The notes: a model not told the origin generated them from the sequence alone. A stretch of DNA of 64,000 nt from Streptomyces sp. NBC_00236 (GCF_036195045.1 NZ_CP108100.1:310001-374000); one strand, 5' to 3'. Positions 44,507 through 53,286 are shown, counted from the first letter of the stretch. Numbers and translations are program-made.

Positions 44507-46582
44507 TCAGCCGCTGTAGACACCGACCTCCTGGAGCGAGTAGCCCCACTTCGTGCCGCGCTCCAGGCCCTTCATGCGTACGTAGCGCGCCGGAGCCGCG
44601 GTGAACCGTGCGGTGTCCAGACCGCCGTCACCCGTGGCCGTGGACCATGCCGTCTGCCAGTTCTTGCCGTCCTGCGACAGCTCGATGCGGTACGACTTCG
44701 CGTATGCCGCCTCCCAGTCGAGGGTGACGCGTTCCACCGGCTTCGCGGATCCGAGGTCGATCTGCAGCCACTGGTCGTTGGTCCACTCACTGGCCCAGCG
44801 AGTGCCCTCGTCCCCGTCCACGGCCCGGCCGGGTGCGAAGCTGACGGCCGGGTTCCACCACTGCGACGTGGACGCCGTGGCGGCCGCGCCCGAGGCCAGA
44901 TTCACCCCGGACCTGTGCTTCTCGGTGTTCCCCCAGGTACGCAGGTAGGACTCGGCGCCCGTGAAGAGGTCGTCCACGACCTCCTGGCCGCCGACGACGC
45001 GGATGTCCTCGATCCAGTCCGGGACCATGCCGTAGTGCGCCGCGCCGTCCGTGTTGAAGTCCCATGTGCGCTCGCCGGTGGTCTGCTTCTCGATCACCGA
45101 GCCGCCGTCCGTGCTGCGGAAGGGGTACGTCACCGGGTCGGGGACGTCCCCGCCCCGCGGAGCGGGCCAGCCGCCGACGCCGTTCATGTCGGTGCCGTAG
45201 CCGTAGCCGACCTGGTACTTCTCCCGCAGTGCCTCCGTACGTTCGGCCTCCGCGCTGAACGCCGCGGAGCCGTTCATGTACTGGGCGGCGAATCCGCCGA
45301 GCCTGTAGAGCCGCTCGGTCCACCCCAGGTCCATCCAGCTGTGCGAGGAGATGACCCCCGGATACGACGCGGACTCCAGGACGTCGAAGGCCTGGTCCGC
45401 GGCCTTCACGCTCATGTGGTCCAGCTCCAGCATCATGTGGCGCTTCATCATTCCGCGCAGCGCGTACGCACCCAGGCCGGTCAGTCCTCGGGTGTTGCAC
45501 TGCGCGTCCGATGCGTAGGTGGGGACGGCCACCCCGCTCGGCAGCAGCTTCTGCGCCTGCGCCGCCACCGCGTTGCCGATGGGGTTGTCGTGCTGCGGGC
45601 CGCGGCAGGTCTCCGTCTTCCAGAAGGTGCCGGTCGACAGGAACTGGCCCACGTTGATGGCCGTACCGAGTGCGCCGGAGTCGTACCGCACCCCGCACAG
45701 GGCGTTGTCGAACTTGTGGCACAGGAACATGCTGCTCACGCCGATTTCACGCAGCTCGTCCAGGCCCCGGTCGATGTCCTCCTTGCTGCACTGGGCGATG
45801 TCCAGGATCTGCTTGCAGCCGAAGGGCTCGGACGTCTCGACCCCCAGGACCACGGCGAGCTTGCCCTGCTCGATGACCTCGCGGGCCTGGGCGCTGCTGG
45901 TGACGATCCGGAACCAGCCCTTGCCCGGGCCGCCGTACATCTTGTCGATGAACGCCTGCATGTCGTACGACTTCTTCGCCTCAAGGCGGATGGCGGTCAT
46001 CTCGTCGCAGCTGCGGTCCTTGAAGAAGTAGACGGAGCAGATCACGCCGTTGGTGACCAGGTCGTTGACCAGCACCCGCTGGCCGCCGCGCCAGGCCCGC
46101 TCGATATTGGCGTAGTAGTTCTGCTGGTGGGTCAGCGAGTCATGAGCGGGCCAGTCCTTGAAGGTGGGCCACCCGTCCGGGTCATGCCGGCCGTCACCGC
46201 CCTTGGTGACGAAGTCGAAGACGGCGAGCGAGCCGTCGGGGTAGTGCTCGGGACAGTCCTTGAGCGCATCGGCGACGCCCTGCTCCGAGAACGGCTTGCC
46301 GCAGATCAGCCGGCCGCCGAAGCCCTCGTTGGACATGATGTGGTCGTGGGCGTCGACGAAGCCTCTTACGCGGCCCTGGGCGTCGGTGCCCTTGAAGGGC
46401 TCGCCCGTGACGTTGATCTGCGCATCGGGCGCGGGCCGCGCGGTCGGGTTCCACCAGCCGGGTTCCGGCTCCGCCGCGGAGCTGGGCATCGGGCCGAGCA
46501 CCAGGGACAGCACGGCGAGGAGCAGTGACACCACCGTGAGGGATCTGAATCTGCGACGCGGAGGTCGAGCCATGGTCATCAC
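44507..46582 (-). CDS. Secreted M19-dipeptidase-like protein with C-terminal discoidin domain
   Basis: 691 residues. Signal peptide (RSLTVVSLLLAVLSLVLGPMPSSAAEP). Amidohydrolase/membrane-dipeptidase-like barrel at about 70-520: the metal site HxH in GFVDAHDHIMSNEG, LCHKFDNALCGVRYDSG, MMLELDHMSVKAADQ, VISSHSW and YGTDMNGVGGW. An F5/8-type C (discoidin) domain at about 560-690 (ASTSQWWNPAVSFAPGRAVDGDEGTRWASEW, QIDLGSAKPVERVTLDWE, YVRMKGL) should bind cell-wall or plant carbohydrate. The barrel is longer than in classical renal-dipeptidase-type enzymes, so the true substrate is unclear. Confidence 0.85.
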   Translation of the reverse strand: MMTMARPPRRRFRSLTVVSLLLAVLSLVLGPMPSSAAEPEPGWWNPTARPAPDAQINVTGEPFKGTDAQGRVRGFVDAHDHIMSNEGFGGRLICGKPFSEQGVADALKDCPEHYPDGSLAVFDFVTKGGDGRHDPDGWPTFKDWPAHDSLTHQQNYYANIERAWRGGQRVLVNDLVTNGVICSVYFFKDRSCDEMTAIRLEAKKSYDMQAFIDKMYGGPGKGWFRIVTSSAQAREVIEQGKLAVVLGVETSEPFGCKQILDIAQCSKEDIDRGLDELREIGVSSMFLCHKFDNALCGVRYDSGALGTAINVGQFLSTGTFWKTETCRGPQHDNPIGNAVAAQAQKLLPSGVAVPTYASDAQCNTRGLTGLGAYALRGMMKRHMMLELDHMSVKAADQAFDVLESASYPGVISSHSWMDLGWTERLYRLGGFAAQYMNGSAAFSAEAERTEALREKYQVGYGYGTDMNGVGGWPAPRGGDVPDPVTYPFRSTDGGSVIEKQTTGERTWDFNTDGAAHYGMVPDWIEDIRVVGGQEVVDDLFTGAESYLRTWGNTEKHRSGVNLASGAAATASTSQWWNPAVSFAPGRAVDGDEGTRWASEWTNDQWLQIDLGSAKPVERVTLDWEAAYAKSYRIELSQDGKNWQTAWSTATGDGGLDTARFTAAPARYVRMKGLERGTKWGYSLQEVGVYSG

Positions 46583-46787
46583 TCACTTCGATTGACATGC
46601 CCATTGAAGTTACTGACGGGTTATCAGAATCGCGATCCCTGACGGTGGAGTCAACGGTCCGGACGGAGAAACATGAGAGATTCTCATCTTTGGTGAACCC
46701 CGGCCCGGCTGCGGTCCGTCGAGGGCTGACCGAGCACCGGGGGCCGAGTGGCCCGAACCGCCGGACAGGGCCCGTCCGGCGGGTTCG

Positions 46788-48044
46788 TCAGGCCACGCTG
46801 CGGATGCGGCCGACGAGGAGACCGCCGACGAGGATGGCCAGGGCCGCGGTGGCGTAGAGGCCGGTGTAGCCGCCGAGTTGGGTGATGACCGGCGAGGCGA
46901 GGGCGGGGGCGAGGACCTGCGGGCCGGAGTTGGCGATGTTGATGACGCCGAGATCCTTGGCACGGTCGGTCGCCTCGGGCAGGACCTGGGTGACCAGGGC
47001 CTGGTCGACGGCGAGGTAGATGCCGTACCCCGCACCGAGGACGGCCGCGGCGGCGATGGCGGACGGCCAGGTGTGGAGCAGCGCGAGCAGCACTGCCGCC
47101 GCGGCCATGACCAGCGAACTCAGGACGACGAAGACCTTGCGGCGCCCGAGGCGGTCGGACAGGACACCGGCCGGGATGGCTGTGAGCGCGGCGCAGAGCG
47201 TGTAGATCACCGTGAGGATCAGGACGCCGGTGCCGGGGTCGTCGAAGTGGACGGCGTCGGCGAGGAAGTAGAACAGGTACAGAGTGCCGAGGGCGTTGCC
47301 GAGGTTGATCAGGAATCGGGTGAGCCAGGCCCAGCCGAAGTCGGGGTGCTGCCGGGGGCTCACCCAGAGCGAGCGGGCGAAGACCCGGGCGTCGAAGGCG
47401 GGGCGCAGTGCCCGGGTCAGGGGCGGCTCGGAGTGGCCCAGCACGAAGGGGAGGGCGAGTACGACGGTGAGCACGGCGAGGGTGACGTAGCCGGAGCGGA
47501 CACCGGTGACGAGCAGGGTGGTGATCAGCGCGCCGAGTACGAGGCCGAAGGACTGCATGAGGCCGGTCCAGCCGGAGACCTGAGCGCGCTGGGTGAGCGG
47601 CACACGGTCGGCGACCGGAGTGGTGACGCCGGCCAGCATCGCGTTCAGACCCGCCTGCGCCAGGCACCAGCCGACGGCGACCCCGGCCACGGTGTGCTGG
47701 GTGGCGGTGATCGACAGCCCCGCTGCCCCGACGAGGGCGCCCCCGAGGATCCAGGGCCGGCGGCGGCCGAACCGGCTGGTGGTGCGGTCCGACCAGGCGC
47801 CGGCGAGAGGGTTGGCAAGCACCGCGACGAGCGCGCCCAGGCCGGTGACGAGCGAGAGCGCATCGTTCTTGCCGTGCGGGTCGATGTGCTCCAGCTGGAG
47901 CGGCAGCAGAATCTGGATCGGCGTCATGAACGCCATGAAGACGGCAAGCGTCGCCAGCGAGAGATTCGCCGTCCAGCCGGACCCGACCGGGACGGTGGGC
48001 TCGGCGAAGACGGCGGCGTCGCCCGCCGCGGAGGCACGGGACAT
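46788..48044 (-). CDS. MFS sugar transporter (glycoside-Pentoside-Hexuronide-like)
   Basis: 418 residues from the ATG at 48044 (MSRASAAGDA). Twelve membrane segments; the NPLAGAWSDRTTSRFGRRRPWILGGALVGAAGL stretch is the conserved loop 2-3 motif of sugar-type MFS carriers and AGVLSDRLGRRKVFVVLSS its counterpart in the second half. It starts 14 nt after the beta-glucosidase gene, so the operon probably imports a beta-glucoside (or other disaccharide) that the enzyme hydrolyses inside the cell. Confidence 0.87.
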   Translation of the reverse strand: MSRASAAGDAAVFAEPTVPVGSGWTANLSLATLAVFMAFMTPIQILLPLQLEHIDPHGKNDALSLVTGLGALVAVLANPLAGAWSDRTTSRFGRRRPWILGGALVGAAGLSITATQHTVAGVAVGWCLAQAGLNAMLAGVTTPVADRVPLTQRAQVSGWTGLMQSFGLVLGALITTLLVTGVRSGYVTLAVLTVVLALPFVLGHSEPPLTRALRPAFDARVFARSLWVSPRQHPDFGWAWLTRFLINLGNALGTLYLFYFLADAVHFDDPGTGVLILTVIYTLCAALTAIPAGVLSDRLGRRKVFVVLSSLVMAAAAVLLALLHTWPSAIAAAAVLGAGYGIYLAVDQALVTQVLPEATDRAKDLGVINIANSGPQVLAPALASPVITQLGGYTGLYATAALAILVGGLLVGRIRSVA

Positions 48045-48058
48045 GACGGCTCCGCTCC

Positions 48059-49426
48059 TCAGGACCGCTGGGAGGCGATCAGTTCGCGGTACCACTCGAA
48101 GCTCGCCCTGGGCGTGCGCTGCCGGGTGGTGAAGTCGACCTCGACCAGGCCGAAACGCTGGTGATAGCCCTCGGCCCACTCGAAGTTGTCGAGCAACGAC
48201 CAGGTGAAGTAGCCGCGCACGTCCACCCCGCGGGACGCGGCACGGGCGATCGCTTCGATGTGCCCGGCGAGGTACTCGATGCGCGCCCGGTCGTGCAGCC
48301 CGACCGGCTGCGAGCAGCCGTTCTCGGTGATCCACACCGGTGGAAGCGCGTCACCGTAGCGGTCCTTGAGGCCGGTGAGCAGCTCGGTGAGCCCCTCGGG
48401 AACCACCGGCCAGCCGAACGCGGTTCGCTCGTAGGGCTCCTCCGGATCGGCCAGGTCGAAGGGCAGCACGGCGGCGGGATCGGCCGGAGCGGTGACCCAG
48501 GTGGGGTTGTAGTAGTTGACACCCAACCCGTCCAGCGGTGCGGCGATCGTGGCGAGATCGCCCTCGCGCACCACGCCTCCCCAGCTCGGGTCGGCCATGC
48601 CGTAGGCCGACAGGTCGGGATAACTCCCGAGCAGCAGCGGATCATTGAAGAGCCGGTTGTGCAGCGCGTCATAGGCGGAGGCCGCCGCCACGTCCTCGTC
48701 CAGCCGGGCGTCGTGGCGCAGGCGGACGGGCGTGCAGTTGTTGGCGGTCATGATCCGTCCGCCCGGAACGGCGGCTCGCAGCGCCGCGGTCGCCAGGCCA
48801 TGGCCGAGCAGCTGGTGATGCGCGACGGGCAGTGCGTCCAGCATCAGTGCCCGGCCCGGGGCGTGGATGCCGAAGGCGTAGCCGAAGGACATGTGCACGA
48901 AGGGCTCGTTCAGGGTGATCCACCGCTTGACCCGGTCGCCCAGCCGCTCCGCGACCACGGCCGCGTACTCGGCGAAACGATGCGCGGTCGCCCGGTTCAG
49001 CCATCCGCCCTCGTCCTCCAGGGCCTGCGGCAGGTCCCAGTGGAACAGGGTCGGTGTGGGCTCGATCCCCGCGTCGAGCAGCGCGTCGACCAGTCGGTCG
49101 TAGAAGTCCAGTCCGCGCGGCTCGACCTTGCCCGCGCCGGTGGGCAGGACGCGCGGCCAGGAGACCGAGAAGCGGTACGCGTCGAGCCCGAGCCGGCGCA
49201 TCAGCTCGACGTCCTCGTCGAATCTGTGGTGGTGGTCGCAGGCGATGTCGCCGGTGTGGCCGTCGCGCACTGCCCCGGGGCGCCGTACGAAGGTGTCCCA
49301 GATGGACGGCCCCTTGCCGTCCTCGTCGGCGGCGCCCTCGATCTGGTACGCGGCGGTCGACGCCCCCCAGACGAAGTCGGCCGGGAACCGGGGAAGTCCG
49401 GTGGCATCGGTGGAACTCGTCGTCAC
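48059..49426 (-). CDS. Family GH1 beta-glucosidase
   Basis: 455 residues from the GTG at 49426, with GGAGG 9 nt upstream; this gives the common GH1 start TTSSTDATGLPRFPADFVWGASTAAYQIEG. GH1 barrel with acid/base glutamate in WITLNEPFVH and nucleophile in VWITENGCS; DNFEWAEGYHQRFGLVEVDF is the aglycone-site end. No signal peptide, so the enzyme is cytosolic and depends on the downstream MFS carrier. Likely controlled by the TetR regulator gene upstream through the 9-4-9 inverted repeat at 49581. Confidence 0.93.
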   Translation of the reverse strand: MTTSSTDATGLPRFPADFVWGASTAAYQIEGAADEDGKGPSIWDTFVRRPGAVRDGHTGDIACDHHHRFDEDVELMRRLGLDAYRFSVSWPRVLPTGAGKVEPRGLDFYDRLVDALLDAGIEPTPTLFHWDLPQALEDEGGWLNRATAHRFAEYAAVVAERLGDRVKRWITLNEPFVHMSFGYAFGIHAPGRALMLDALPVAHHQLLGHGLATAALRAAVPGGRIMTANNCTPVRLRHDARLDEDVAAASAYDALHNRLFNDPLLLGSYPDLSAYGMADPSWGGVVREGDLATIAAPLDGLGVNYYNPTWVTAPADPAAVLPFDLADPEEPYERTAFGWPVVPEGLTELLTGLKDRYGDALPPVWITENGCSQPVGLHDRARIEYLAGHIEAIARAASRGVDVRGYFTWSLLDNFEWAEGYHQRFGLVEVDFTTRQRTPRASFEWYRELIASQRS

Positions 49427-49753
49427 TGGCGCCTGCCTCCATCGGTGATGCGCGTGTCGTCCGGGTCGGCCGCCCGCGCGCGGCTCGGGGTTCTGCCGAC
49501 GGTCGCTCGTCACACCCCAACGGCAGCCCACGGGGCGGCTGTTCCGAGCGGTGCACGCCGTCCGAGGTGGGCCGCACGCTAACATGAACTCCCGTTCATG
49601 TTCTATGGGCCGGAAGCTGGCCGGCGGGGCGCGGCCGGGGATCGGCTCCCGTTTCGTGACGCCCGGATCGAGGGCCGGTCAGTGGCGGCACCGGCCCGCC
49701 GGGCGGCCCGGGCAGGCGGGCCCGGTCCCCGGCGAGCCGCCGAGCGCCCCGGT
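49427..49753. other. Intergenic region upstream of GH1 operon
   Basis: 327 nt between the TetR stop and the GH1 start on the minus strand. It contains the inverted repeat at 49581-49602 and should contain the GH1 promoter. No gene is evident. Confidence 0.5.
49581..49602. promoter_or_regulatory. TetR-type operator candidate, 9-4-9 inverted repeat
   Basis: AACATGAAC-tccc-GTTCATGTT: perfect 9-bp arms around 4 bases, AT-rich in a GC-rich setting, about 155 nt before the GH1 start and directly downstream of the TetR gene. Symmetry and size suit a TetR dimer pair. Confidence 0.7.
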
Positions 49754-50413
49754 TCAGCCCTCCACGGCCGTCAGCCGGCCGTGCAGGTCCGCCCAGTAGG
49801 CGTTCAGCATCCGCTTGAGTTCGTCCACGGTTTCCAGGTCCGGCTCGCCGTCGCTCTTGAACACTTCGTGCAGCACGGCGTTGGCGGCCCACACCACCAT
49901 CCGTGCAGCCCGTTGCACCCGTGGACCACGGGCCCCGCCGGTCAGGTGCTCGACGATGCGCCGCAGGCCCTCGGCGATGTGCATGTTGCTCGCCTCGTCG
50001 GCCCGGGCCAGCTCGGGGCTGAGGTGGCGCCCGGCCCACAGAGCCATGCCGCCCGTCTGGGACCTGATGAGCTCGACGTAGACGCCGACCATCATGCCGA
50101 CGGGGTCGGACAGTTCACCCGCGACCGTACGCTCGACGAGTTCGTCGATGGCGGCCTTGAAGGCATCGAGGTACCGCTGCCCCAGCGCGTCCACGACGGC
50201 GCTCTTGTCCGCGTAGAACTGGTAGATGCTGCCGACGGGCGTAGCCGCCTCCTCTGCGATCCGCCGCATCGTCAGCGCCTCGTACCCCTCCCGGGACAGG
50301 ATCCGGTCCGCCGCGGCGAGGATGGCCTCGACCCGGGCGCGGCTGCGTGCCTGCTGAGGCTGCCTCCGCAGCCGCCCCCGAGATGCCGGCTGCGGCTTGC
50401 CTGCTTCCGTCAC
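49754..50413 (-). CDS. TetR-family regulator
   Basis: 219 residues from the GTG at 50413 (GGGGG 6 nt before it); a GTG at 50416 is equivalent. HTH region at about 20-65: RARVEAILAAADRILSREGYEALTMRRIAEEAATPVGSIYQFYADKSAVVDALGQRYLDAF. The C-terminal ligand domain has no assignable effector; it resembles the large class with TetR_C at 90-200. Located upstream of the GH1-MFS operon on the same strand and close to the 9-4-9 repeat, so control of that operon is likely, replacing the LacI regulators usual for beta-glucosidase operons. Confidence 0.87.
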   Translation of the reverse strand: MTEAGKPQPASRGRLRRQPQQARSRARVEAILAAADRILSREGYEALTMRRIAEEAATPVGSIYQFYADKSAVVDALGQRYLDAFKAAIDELVERTVAGELSDPVGMMVGVYVELIRSQTGGMALWAGRHLSPELARADEASNMHIAEGLRRIVEHLTGGARGPRVQRAARMVVWAANAVLHEVFKSDGEPDLETVDELKRMLNAYWADLHGRLTAVEG

Positions 50414-50609
50414 CACGTGCCCCCGGTCGTCCGATGACGCGAACGTAACACGCGGCCACGGGGCACCGGCAGCCATGCCGATGCCTGCCGACGGGACACC
50501 GCGACCGGCTTCGGAGCCGCCGGAATCACGGCGCGGAACACGACGAAGGGCCACGGGGCGGCGCCGATTCCCGCGGTGTCCCGCTGCTGCGCGACGCCTC
50601 CGGACCCGT

Positions 50610-50827
50610 TCTCGCACACCGCACAGGAGGGCGAGTCGTCCCGCACATCGGCGACGATCGCTTCCTCCTGGTCGCTTTCGCCACTGAGCAGCGGCGAGGC
50701 GGTGCGGTCGCCGAGTCTCCGTCCGGATCGTGCGGCGCAGCGGACGAGCACCGATCTCCGGCTGACAGGCGTGGGCGATCAGCAACTCCTTTGCCGCTTG
50801 GCTCACTTCCGGCGTCAGGCCCTGCAC
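50610..50827 (-). pseudogene. Remnant of a Clp ATPase C-terminus, frameshifted
   Basis: From 50827 downward one frame reads TPEVSQAAKELLIAHACQPEIGARPLRRTIRTE, the small C-terminal subdomain of ClpC/ClpB-type ATPases (GARPLRRTI is its signature). Similarity then passes to the next frame as ASPLLSGESDQEEAIVADVRDDS, the end of the same domain. No ATPase domains exist upstream. A decayed, frame-shifted gene end, with DNA later recruited as spacing to the iron box at 50864. Confidence 0.65.
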
Positions 50828-50863
50828 ACGGAAGCAGGGTGCCCACCCCGACCCAGGCAGTAT

Positions 50864-50882
50864 TCAGGTTAGGCTAAGCTAA
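50864..50882 (+). promoter_or_regulatory. DmdR/IdeR-type iron box upstream of argB
   Basis: TCAGGTTAGGCTAAGCTAA, close to the actinobacterial iron-box consensus TTAGGTTAGGCTCACCTAA. It lies 24 nt before the argB start codon, over the expected promoter, so argB should be repressed by iron-loaded DmdR1. Confidence 0.8.
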
Positions 50883-50906
50883 CTTTTCGAACGGGGTGGG
50901 GCAGAC

Positions 50907-51013
50907 ATGACACCGGTCGTCACAGATCGCGTGAACCCGGACTCGGATGCGTCGACCGGGTCGACGGCCAGGCCCGCGGAACCACGGCACCGCGTGGTCG
51001 TCGTCAAATTCGG
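50907..51013 (+). pseudogene. argB: 5' fragment of iron-regulated acetylglutamate kinase, split by IS
   Basis: ATG at 50907. Thirty-five codons end in HRVVVVKFG, the first beta-strand and start of the K-F-G-G phosphate loop of N-acetylglutamate kinase. At base 51014 an ISL3-family element begins; translation runs only seven codons into it and stops at 51033. Removing the element and one copy of the 8-bp duplication joins this frame exactly to the 3' part at 53287, giving [10 protein letters not shown] and a 310-residue ArgB. The first 28 residues are a low-conservation tail. Confidence 0.88.
51006..51013. repeat. 8-bp target-site duplication, left copy
   Basis: AAATTCGG, directly repeated at 53279-53286. 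Perfect copies imply a recent insertion; 8 bp is the usual duplication of ISL3-family elements. Confidence 0.95.
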
Positions 51014-51057
51014 GGTTCTGGCTCAGGTTGTGTGATCGGTGACGCTGGGTAAATGGG

Positions 51058-51495
51058 TCAGAGATCGAACAGCGAGTCTTCCTGCAGTTTGGGCTCGGGT
51101 GCAAGGACGGCGCGAAGGCCGCCAATGATCTGCCGCCACCTCGGGCCATCCGGCGTCTCGTCCCAGAGCTCGGCGAGCTCGGACGCCTCGGCAACCACCC
51201 GGTCCAGCGCCTCGACAGCAAGCGGCTGAAGATCGTCGGCAAATATCGGCAGGACTTCGTCGGGCCCGTAGCTTGTGCTGATCGGCTCACCGCCCGGACA
51301 CTGTGCCGCGATCAGAGCGACGGCAGCGACGGCCTCTGCCCCTTCCGGGCTTTCGAGGTAGTCCCGGGTCTGGATGGTGCGGGTCAGGGTTGCCCGCACG
51401 AGACTCTCGCGCTTGTCCTTGGGTGTCTCGTCCAGGGTGTAGGCGAAGTCCGCGGCCATGTCATTCTCGAACGGGCCGATATCCCAAGTGCCCAT
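51058..51495 (-). CDS. DUF4259 protein carried as IS passenger
   Basis: 145 residues, ATG at 51495 with GAGGAGA upstream. MGTWDIGPFENDMAADFAYTLDET is the DUF4259 signature opening, followed by AVAAVALIAAQCPGGEP and the Trp-Arg C-terminal helix PRWRQIIGGLRAVL. The family is small, cytosolic and of unknown function, normally chromosomal and free-standing. Here it lies inside the terminal repeats of the insertion sequence, 60 nt downstream of the transposase gene, so it moves with the element. Confidence 0.88.
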   Translation of the reverse strand: MGTWDIGPFENDMAADFAYTLDETPKDKRESLVRATLTRTIQTRDYLESPEGAEAVAAVALIAAQCPGGEPISTSYGPDEVLPIFADDLQPLAVEALDRVVAEASELAELWDETPDGPRWRQIIGGLRAVLAPEPKLQEDSLFDL

Positions 51496-51555
51496 TGTGA
51501 TCTCCTCGCGTCAAAGTGCGGTGATCATCGCATCGGCCACTGACATTGGCTGTCA

Positions 51556-53157
51556 TCAGGCAAGCAGGACACGTTTCCGTAGAAGCGCGAAGCCTGCGCG
51601 GCCGAACATCTGGCGCTTGAGCATCTTGATGCGGTTGACATGCCCTTCCACGACGCCCGAGCTCCAGGGGAGAGTGAGGCCGGCAGTGACGGCGTCCCGG
51701 TCGCGGTCGATGCCCGCGGCGAGGGTGTGGAGGCTGGGTAGATCGTCCTGCCTGACGGCGTCGAGCCAATCCGGCAGGCGCTCGCCCTGGCGCTCGGTGA
51801 GCATGGTCGCGAAGGTCCGGACGTGCCTGGTGAGGGCGTCGATTTCGGGGCAGTTGGCCAGGACGTTCTTCAGGTGGAGGTGTTCGGTCTCGGAGAGGGT
51901 TTCCGGGCGGCGGAGGACCCACCCGGCGACGGCCCGGGGCGAGGGCGGACGGGCTGTCACGGGCCGTGGCGAGGTGCGCTTCTGGCGGAGGTAGGCGCGA
52001 ACGCGCTGGTAGCTGCCCTGATAGCCGAGCGGGACGATCTCTTCCCACAGTTTCCAGGCGTTGGTGCGACCCTCGTTCCAGCAGTCGTCGAGGTAGGGCT
52101 TGTACTCGTCGAGGACGGAGGCCCGGGTCTGCCACTGACCGGTGAAGAGGTCTTCCGGCCGGGCGGCGTCCGCGTACCGTTTGACGGTTCGGCTCGTCAT
52201 GCCGAGCCGCCGCTGGATCGCGCGACGGCTATGACCTGCCTCGACCAGGGCATGGATGGTGGCGTGGACGGTTCGGGTGCGGTCGGCGAACCGGTGGCCG
52301 GTCGGCCACGGTGAGCCGGACGATTCCTCAGTCGGGTCGGTTTCCGCCTCGGCTGGTTCAGGCGTCTCGGGCACCAGGACTCGCAGACATTGCCGGTGCT
52401 GGGCGATGCTCCGCTCGGCAGCCTCGCTGAGGTTGTGCCAGAGGTGCCACCGGTCCGCGACCTGCACGGCCTGCGGAGCACCGGCGCTGGCTCCCTCGGC
52501 GAAGAACGGTGCACGGTCCCGGCAGACCACTTCGATTCCCGGCCGCTGGGCCAACCACGCTGCCAGGCTCGACGACTCACGGTCGGGCAGCAGATCGACG
52601 GGTCGGCGGGTCTCGACGTCGACGAGGACGGTGCCGTAGTGGCGGCCCTTGCGGGTGGCGTATTCGTCGACGCCGACCACCCGCGGAGCGGGCACTTCCG
52701 GCTCGGGAAGCGCATCGACCAGCCGCAGGACGGTACTGCGACTGACAGGCGCACCGACGATGGCGGCCAGGCGGGAGCCGGCCCGGCCCGCGAGGGCGAG
52801 ACCGATAGCGGCCAGGGTCGAGCGCAACCGTTCGGTCCGCTGGCCGTTCCTTCGGGTGAGGCCAGGTATCTGCTCGACGAACGTGCGGCGTCCGCATTCG
52901 GCGTTCCGGCAGGTGAACCGGCGAACCCGCAGCTGGAGTACGACACTTCGTCCCGCACTCGGAACATCAGCAGGAAACCGCAGGTAGGAACCGTGAACCC
53001 GGGAAGACCACGCTCCACAACCCGGACACGAGGCACCCGCGGCCGTACACCGCACATCAACACGCACTATCGCGATGTTCACGTCTACCGACAGCACCGC
53101 GACGTCCGCGATCGACGGGAACAACAACTCATCCAGCCGGAGCGAGATCTCATTCAC
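51556..53157 (-). CDS. tnpA: ISL3-family transposase
   Basis: 533 residues from the GTG at 53157. N-terminal zinc-ribbon (SCPGCG, FTCRNAECGRRTF), helix-turn-helix region (RGRAGSRLAAIV-like and VSRSTVLRLVDALP), then the DDE domain of ISL3 enzymes: RVVGVDEYATRKGRHYGTVLVDVETRRPVDLLPDR, VVCRDRAPFF, VADRWHLWHNLSEAAER, and the C-terminal SSGVVEGHVNRIKMLKRQMFGRAGFALLRKRVLL containing the catalytic glutamate. No frameshift or stop, so the element may still be active. It catalyses cut-and-paste or replicative movement of the element. Confidence 0.95.
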   Translation of the reverse strand: MNEISLRLDELLFPSIADVAVLSVDVNIAIVRVDVRCTAAGASCPGCGAWSSRVHGSYLRFPADVPSAGRSVVLQLRVRRFTCRNAECGRRTFVEQIPGLTRRNGQRTERLRSTLAAIGLALAGRAGSRLAAIVGAPVSRSTVLRLVDALPEPEVPAPRVVGVDEYATRKGRHYGTVLVDVETRRPVDLLPDRESSSLAAWLAQRPGIEVVCRDRAPFFAEGASAGAPQAVQVADRWHLWHNLSEAAERSIAQHRQCLRVLVPETPEPAEAETDPTEESSGSPWPTGHRFADRTRTVHATIHALVEAGHSRRAIQRRLGMTSRTVKRYADAARPEDLFTGQWQTRASVLDEYKPYLDDCWNEGRTNAWKLWEEIVPLGYQGSYQRVRAYLRQKRTSPRPVTARPPSPRAVAGWVLRRPETLSETEHLHLKNVLANCPEIDALTRHVRTFATMLTERQGERLPDWLDAVRQDDLPSLHTLAAGIDRDRDAVTAGLTLPWSSGVVEGHVNRIKMLKRQMFGRAGFALLRKRVLLA

Positions 53158-53278
53158 AGCACCGGACTGTCAGCCCAGTCACTCGCGCCACTGCTCGTTT
53201 TGAGGCAACTTCCCGAGGTAGCACAAGGAGTTCAGTCGTCACTCACAGTGCCCGGACCACACAAACTGAGCCAGAACC

Positions 53279-53286
53279 AAATTCGG
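53279..53286. repeat. 8-bp target-site duplication, right copy
   Basis: AAATTCGG, identical to 51006-51013, immediately followed by CGGCAACGCC, which restores the argB frame. Confidence 0.95.

Larger units (their letters stand above)
50414..50906. other. Intergenic region holding Clp remnant and iron box
   Basis: 493 nt between the TetR start and the argB start. Besides the Clp fragment and the iron box at 50864-50882 I see no intact gene. Confidence 0.5.
51014..53278 (-). mobile_element. ISL3-family insertion sequence, 2,265 bp, with passenger gene
   Basis: Bounded by terminal inverted repeats starting GGTTCTGGCTCAG; over the first 21 bp the left end (GGTTCTGGCTCAGGTTGTGTG) and right end differ at one base. 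Flanked by perfect AAATTCGG duplications. It carries a 533-residue ISL3-type transposase and, unusually, a DUF4259 gene between the transposase and the left end, both on the minus strand. Inserted into argB in opposite orientation. Confidence 0.93.

Noticed and set aside
46673..46687. Inverted repeat ATGAGA-gat-TCTCAT upstream of the dipeptidase-like gene
   Set aside because: Only 6-bp arms with no neighbouring regulator; too weak to call an operator.
50414..50827. A 357-residue TetR protein with a Clp-like N-terminal extension
   Set aside because: The Clp-like stretch changes frame and the rest of the extension is noise; the GTG at 50413 has a ribosome site and gives normal TetR length.
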